Shown here in pieces: positions 7,733 to 10,685 of a stretch of 10,685 bases of DNA. Positions within the stretch are counted from its first letter, which is position 1, and every line of letters begins with the position of its first letter. Below the pieces are notes generated by a model that was not told the origin of the DNA, did no database searches, and was given only the letters and a program-made list of their open reading frames with translations. Source of the stretch: Cerioporus squamosus. Lineage: Eukaryota > Basidiomycota > Agaricomycetes > Polyporales > Polyporaceae. The translations under genes were made by a program, and so were the position numbers. The DNA lies in contig JABYQS010000954.1 in assembly GCA_022592435.1 (NCBI GenBank), positions 1-10,685 on the forward strand, in the 5' to 3' direction.

Positions 7733-8136
7733 TTACGGCACATAGACGCCAGGAAGCTGATGAGGTGATTCCGGCTTGAATTCTGGTCGTAGCGGCGGCA
7801 TATCGAGGGAGGAGACCAGGGTCATCGAATGGGAGCATTCTGCGCATTTCCCTAGGTTTCCCATGAGTTTCAGCGTAGCATAGCCTCTACAAAAGCGGTA
7901 CCTACCTGCTCTATACGCTTCTTGAGCCTCTGATTGAGGGAGGTTTGACTGCAGAGGGGAAACTTGTCTTGCGGACGCTGCAGCCGCGTCCTGGAACTCC
8001 AGTTGACCCGGAAGCTGGAAGAGTTGCCCGGATTATCGCATAAATCAGCATGTATCAATTACTAGCTATAGCATATATAGCTTACATTATGCGTATTGTC
8101 TACTGGCGCACTTTGAAGTATGATGATAGCAAGCAT
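7733..8136 (-). CDS. Small hypothetical protein, three exons, 88 aa
   Basis: Exon 1 (8136-8086) reads MLAIIILQSAPVDNTHN. A 71-nt intron (8015-8085, GTAAGC, CTGAT, TTCCAG) joins it in phase 0 to exon 2 (8014-7906: LPGQLEFQDAAAASARQ, then LQSNLPQSEAQEAYRA). A 66-nt intron (7840-7905, GTAGGT, CTGAAAC, GCGCAG) joins in phase 1 to exon 3 (ECSHSMTLVSSLDMPPLRP, ending HQLPGVYVP and TAA at 7733-7735). All three exons stay in one frame and the composition (Gln, Ala, Pro, Ser) is protein-like. The N-terminus is only weakly hydrophobic, too short for a confident signal peptide. The frame is also open upstream of the ATG to about 8184, so an additional 5' exon is possible. No family was recognised. It faces the plus-strand candidate starting at 8256. 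Confidence 0.42.
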
Positions 8137-8255
8137 GGGAGAGGAGAGCCGCCGAGCGTTGAAAGTTGGGTCGAAGCTCGAGAGCGCTTAGCTTGCCTTT
8201 TGCGGACGAGGCGCGTTCCGACGGCGATGTAACGCTCGTCTTTCATTCGACTGGC
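8137..8255. promoter_or_regulatory. Short shared region between two divergent candidate genes
   Basis: Only 119 bp separate the ATG at 8136 (minus) from the ATG at 8256 (plus). The side next to the minus-strand ATG is CT-rich on that strand (8137-8153). No TATA box is evident. If both genes are real this is a bidirectional promoter including both leaders; the tightness is also a reason to doubt one of the two starts. Confidence 0.25.
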
Positions 8256-8610
8256 ATGCGTACGGCTCAGACTCTCGCCATTGCACGCTGTTCTCTCAGG
8301 TAAGCCCAGTTTTTTCCTATTGTGTGCTCTCCTTCTCTATTTCTCTTGCTTCGAGGCTCCCTTTCCCACTGCCTGACCACTTCTAGCTCGATCTCAGGCT
8401 CAAGTCCGACGGCCACAACTTCCAAGTTGTCTCCGTGAGTTCGTGTTTACATGTGGCATCCCGAGATGTATTGCAATGTAAGCTACTGCAGTCTATGCTT
8501 GATTCACACAGGACAGATGCTACACCGATATGTGGCCAGCAGCATTCCCTCGAGCTGCACCACTCCTCCAAGTCCCTATCTCGGTCCCCGACCACTCTCA
8601 AGTTCTCTAA
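8256..8610 (+). CDS. Small hypothetical protein, three exons, 59 aa
   Basis: Exon 1 (8256-8299) reads MRTAQTLAIARCSL. A 98-nt intron (8300-8397) follows, with GTAAGC, a long T/C-rich stretch, CTGAC and CTCAG. Exon 2 (8398-8434) reads LKSDGHNFQVVS. A 77-nt intron (8435-8511, GTGAGT to CACAG) joins in phase 0 to exon 3 (8512-8610: DRCYTDMWPAAFPRAAPLL, ending PDHSQVL and TAA). Splice signals are strong and the joined frame is open from ATG to stop. An alternative acceptor at 8386 gives another open reading (SSISGSSPTATTSKLSP) that continues past 8640 to a possible donor at 8651, so the frame choice is not settled. No domain was recognised. Confidence 0.33.
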
Positions 8611-8943
8611 GCAGAGGCCGGCCCTTCTCCTCAGCCAACCAGGTGCGCTTCTCCAGCTGAATAGGAGGAGCTCTTGGCGCTCCGTCTGAATCATACTCTA
8701 GAGCATCTTTGGGGTAGCGGAGTGGAATTCTTTTCGGGCGATCCTCTGTGCCGGCTTCTTTCCTGACGCGCTCGCGCAGCCGCGTTCTGGCCAGCTCCGC
8801 TGTATCCCCATACTTGTGAGCTCCCCATGCTCCTCAGCAGCTTTAGCCCATGGTATCTGGCATGGGCCTTGGTCTCTGTGTTCTGAACACCACTGCCAGT
8901 GACCTGTGATCCTCTTCTGTACTTTACTGGCAGGTAACTCAAG
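8579..8943 (-). pseudogene. Broken coding fragment of an unrecognised protein
   Basis: From 8943 the minus strand reads ELPASKVQKRITGHWQWCS, EHRDQGPCQIPWAKAAEEHG; about position 8835 the sensible reading moves to another frame and continues AHKYGDTAELARTRLRER, RIPLRYPKDALEYDSDGAPR and ends at a TAG at 8576-8578 after LLRELESGRGPR. Each frame is open for more than 80 codons but neither has a suitable ATG, and an in-frame TAA (8944-8946) bounds the 5' side. The Cys/His/Trp-rich first part might be metal binding; that is a guess. A single-base indel in a decayed gene or transposon ORF is the simplest reading; an undetected short intron is possible. It overlaps the last exon of the plus-strand candidate by 32 bp. 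Confidence 0.38.
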
Positions 8944-8947
8944 TTAC
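8893..8947. repeat. Pair of small adjoining inverted repeats
   Basis: CTGCCAGT (8893-8900) is repeated inverted as ACTGGCAG (8926-8933), and immediately after comes GTAACT-CA-AGTTAC (8934-8947). Together they could form two adjacent hairpins. No function is implied; the region is inside or beside the broken coding fragment. Confidence 0.5.
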
Positions 8948-9782
8948 TCAACGAGTCTGCAAGCGTCATCTAAGCCCAACCAGTATTCAGAAGAGACAAT
9001 AGATGTTCAGGGTCTGATTGAACTTTTTATTTAGGCGATATGGCTTGCCGACAGACCCGGGATGGCCGTACCGTGACAGAGAAGTCCGCTGCGCCTGAAG
9101 ATGTCCGAGATACGTAAGACATCGCAGCCACTGAACATCCATACCAAGATCCTGTTCGCGCATTCTCATCATGCGAACTCTTGACCAGTATCCTGAGCTG
9201 TTCAGGATGGACTGAATATACTCTGAGTAGTTTTACCCAGTCCTGCATCTCAAGAACACACAAGTACTCTCAGCTCAGCCCTGCGAACTCGGCTGGCGCT
9301 GCATCAAGGGATTCCTAAATGCTTCAGCGGGTATCCAGGTACAGAGTCCAATGCTGTCATGACGTCGGTGCTTCCTGGGTCCAGCCTGAGTTTTATTTTG
9401 AGCTGATTGAGCTTCTCGTTGCCATAGACCCTGGATGTTTTCTTATGAATATTCCCTAAAGGCTTGGTCCGCATTCTTGCTTGCAACATGTCCATGCACC
9501 CATGAGAGTACTTAGCTGTATAGCAGAACATGAGCTTCTCTAATCTAAAGACCGAATGGATCTGAATGTGTGCAAGGTAAAGCACAAAGACCTCTCCAGG
9601 TTGCACTGAGACAGACAGTTTCCCATACCTGACCCGCCGCACGGCACCCGAGCGAAGAGAACAGCGCTGAGAAAGGTTAGTAGGCTATCTGAGATCCGTA
9701 AAATCGAAGCAGCATGTCCGATCAATGGACTGTCTAGACTTGCACGGCAGACACTCCGGCATGTCCCTCGCCAGTAGCATAA
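8948..9782. other. Region of lower GC with short coding-like frames, no definite gene
   Basis: Composition falls to near half GC. On the minus strand a 112-codon open stretch (9304-9642) reads for example KLMFCYTAKYSHGCMDMLQA and NEKLNQLKIKLRLDPGSTDV, but has no ATG at its start. A 78-codon stretch (9027-9263) and a 61-codon one (8987-9172, MMRMREQDLGMDVQWLRCL) overlap in different frames. Their order on the minus strand, upstream of the broken fragment ending at 8579, would fit a single decayed gene or element ORF, but no frame path could be established and no family recognised. Confidence 0.25.
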
Positions 9783-10343
9783 CATCGGACTCTGCACCTG
9801 AAGAAATCATATATTCAATGCGGGCATACTCCGATGCGCGATGTCACGCCGGAGGATCTGCACAATGCAGAGCTCGACCACCGAAGTGTTTTGCCGAGCA
9901 CTCCGGTTCCTCCGCGGCCACAGGGCAGGTTCACTTTGCACACCAACGCGCAGTGGGTCGTCGGCACACTCATGATGCATGTCACCACTCCCGCCGTAAT
10001 ACGCTGCGAGACACCGCCGCCCGGCGGTCGGACGGACAACGACTCCGTGCGACCGAAGAAGCGTTCGCCGTCACAAGAAGCTCGTTGACGATAGCACGGT
10101 CCTGGACCCTCTGCGAAGCGTACACGTGACAGGCCTTCCACGGACAAGCCGTCCACGCTGGCATCTCCGGCTGGGGCAACGCTCGGACAACAACACGGTC
10201 CGAGTCCGTCACTCCGCAACGTGAAGAATGGGGTGAAGACGCCGCAAAGGATCCACGACGACGACTCCGCCCCAGGTGGATACATCGTCCTGCCGAAGGA
10301 GCTCGGGCAGGCGTTGGAGGAGGGCAGAGCAGTGCTGGAATGA
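9783..10343 (+). pseudogene. Coding-like frame with two close in-frame stops, unrecognised product
   Basis: One plus-strand frame gives a protein-like reading over 187 codons: SYIQCGHTPMRDVTPEDLHN, GRFTLHTNAQWVVGTLMMHV, RPKKRSPSQEAR, then TGA (10086-10088) and TAG (10092-10094), then GPSAKRTRDRPSTDKPSTLA, KTPQRIHDDDSAPGGYIVLP, KELGQALEEGRAVLE and a TGA at 10341-10343. An ATG is at 9834, the frame being open upstream to about 9783. Either the gene is decayed, or the 48 nt 10047-10094 (GTGCGA to GATAG, in phase 0) is an intron that removes both stops; it lacks a well-placed branch site. The basic KKR stretch followed by Pro/Ser/Lys linkers is disordered in style. No family was recognised. Confidence 0.37.
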
Positions 10344-10685
10344 TGGATCGTTGTCGCGTGTACTTCACAGAACAATACGCGAGCTCTTTCCTGCAGTACG
10401 CAGCGCTATCCGCCGAGGTTCGTCACCGGACAAGGCTACTAGCGAAGCTGGAGAGAGCCGAGGGCGGCCACCCAATAGGGCACTCTGCGGTGGCACACAA
10501 CGGCCGCCAAGCTGATTCTTCTCACTTCCTGTGCAAGTTTCGGGCAGTGCAGGGGCGGTCAGAAGCTGTCAACCTGTTCTGGGTTAGCGAACCTAGGACA
10601 GTATGGCGGGATTCTGCCGAACAAACAAGGACAACGCGGGCGACAGCTGCTGTTCCTGCTTTCCTTCGCACTCTCGCACTCTCGC
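10340..10685 (+). CDS. Open frame running off the right edge, possible continuation
   Basis: From the ATG at 10340, which overlaps the TGA of the preceding frame, this frame reads MMDRCRVYFTEQYASSFLQY and AALSAEVRHRTRLLAKLERA, a probable helical stretch, and stays open to the end of the window. The same frame has no stop from 10130 onward. It may be the continuation of the coding-like sequence at 9783-10343 after a frameshift or small intron, or a separate exon. The last 20 bases are short CACTCTCG-type direct repeats. No domain was recognised. Confidence 0.25.
   Translation, partial: MMDRCRVYFTEQYASSFLQYAALSAEVRHRTRLLAKLERAEGGHPIGHSAVAHNGRQADSSHFLCKFRAVQGRSEAVNLFWVSEPRTVWRDSAEQTRTTRATAAVPAFLRTLALS

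Noticed and set aside
8267..8446. Charged minus-strand reading (EPEIELEVVRQWERE and on)
   Set aside because: Much of it is antisense to a T/C-rich plus-strand intron, which automatically gives Glu/Lys/Arg-rich readings; the strong GTAAGC-CTGAC-CAG signals favour the plus strand.
9304..9642. Possible reverse-transcriptase fragment (VFVLYLAHIQIHSV)
   Set aside because: It lacks the catalytic YxDD-type motif and no neighbouring retroelement domains are visible.
1..10685. rRNA, tRNA, CRISPR arrays, LTR pairs
   Set aside because: I looked for conserved RNA motifs, regular spacer-repeat structure and long direct terminal repeats and found none.

Overview
The window looks like nuclear DNA of an agaricomycete (mushroom-type) basidiomycete, possibly a polypore. 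The grounds are a BTB/POZ protein of the lineage-expanded agaricomycete type, short 48-77 nt introns with GTRNGT donors, CTNAC-like branch sites and CAG/TAG acceptors, GC-rich coding sequence, and CT-rich promoter tracts. I used no database search; protein families are named from motifs only.

Layout. 1-2651 holds two tandem BTB paralogues on the minus strand. The first is cut by the left edge and starts at 450. The second (2594 to 1536) is complete at 332 aa with one coding intron, plus a 5'UTR intron that ends one base before its ATG. Between them lie a 190-bp inverted-repeat element resembling a MITE (511-700) and a poorly resolved spliced reading frame (about 670-1307). 2652-3320 is a CT-rich, apparently divergent promoter region facing a small two-exon plus-strand candidate (3321-3583). 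3816-5340 is a degenerate tandem array of about five 310-340 bp units.

From 7137 down to about 5814 there is a minus-strand transcription unit with seven good short introns. Two reading frames can be placed on it: one of 125 aa, and one of 177 aa that starts on the stop of the first as an ATGA overlap once intron 6 is removed. Upstream of it, 7138-7732 is strongly pyrimidine-rich on the minus strand and carries a TATA-like box. 7733-8136 (minus, three exons, 88 aa) and 8256-8610 (plus, three exons, 59 aa) form a possible head-to-head pair with only 119 bp between ATGs.

The right third (8579-10685) contains coding-like but broken stretches: a minus-strand fragment with a frameshift near 8835, and a plus-strand frame (9783-10343) with two close in-frame stops, followed by an open frame that runs off the window. 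Apart from the BTB genes no protein was recognised, and the small spliced genes are inferred from splice signals and frame continuity. I saw no rRNA, tRNA, CRISPR array or bacterial-type operon.
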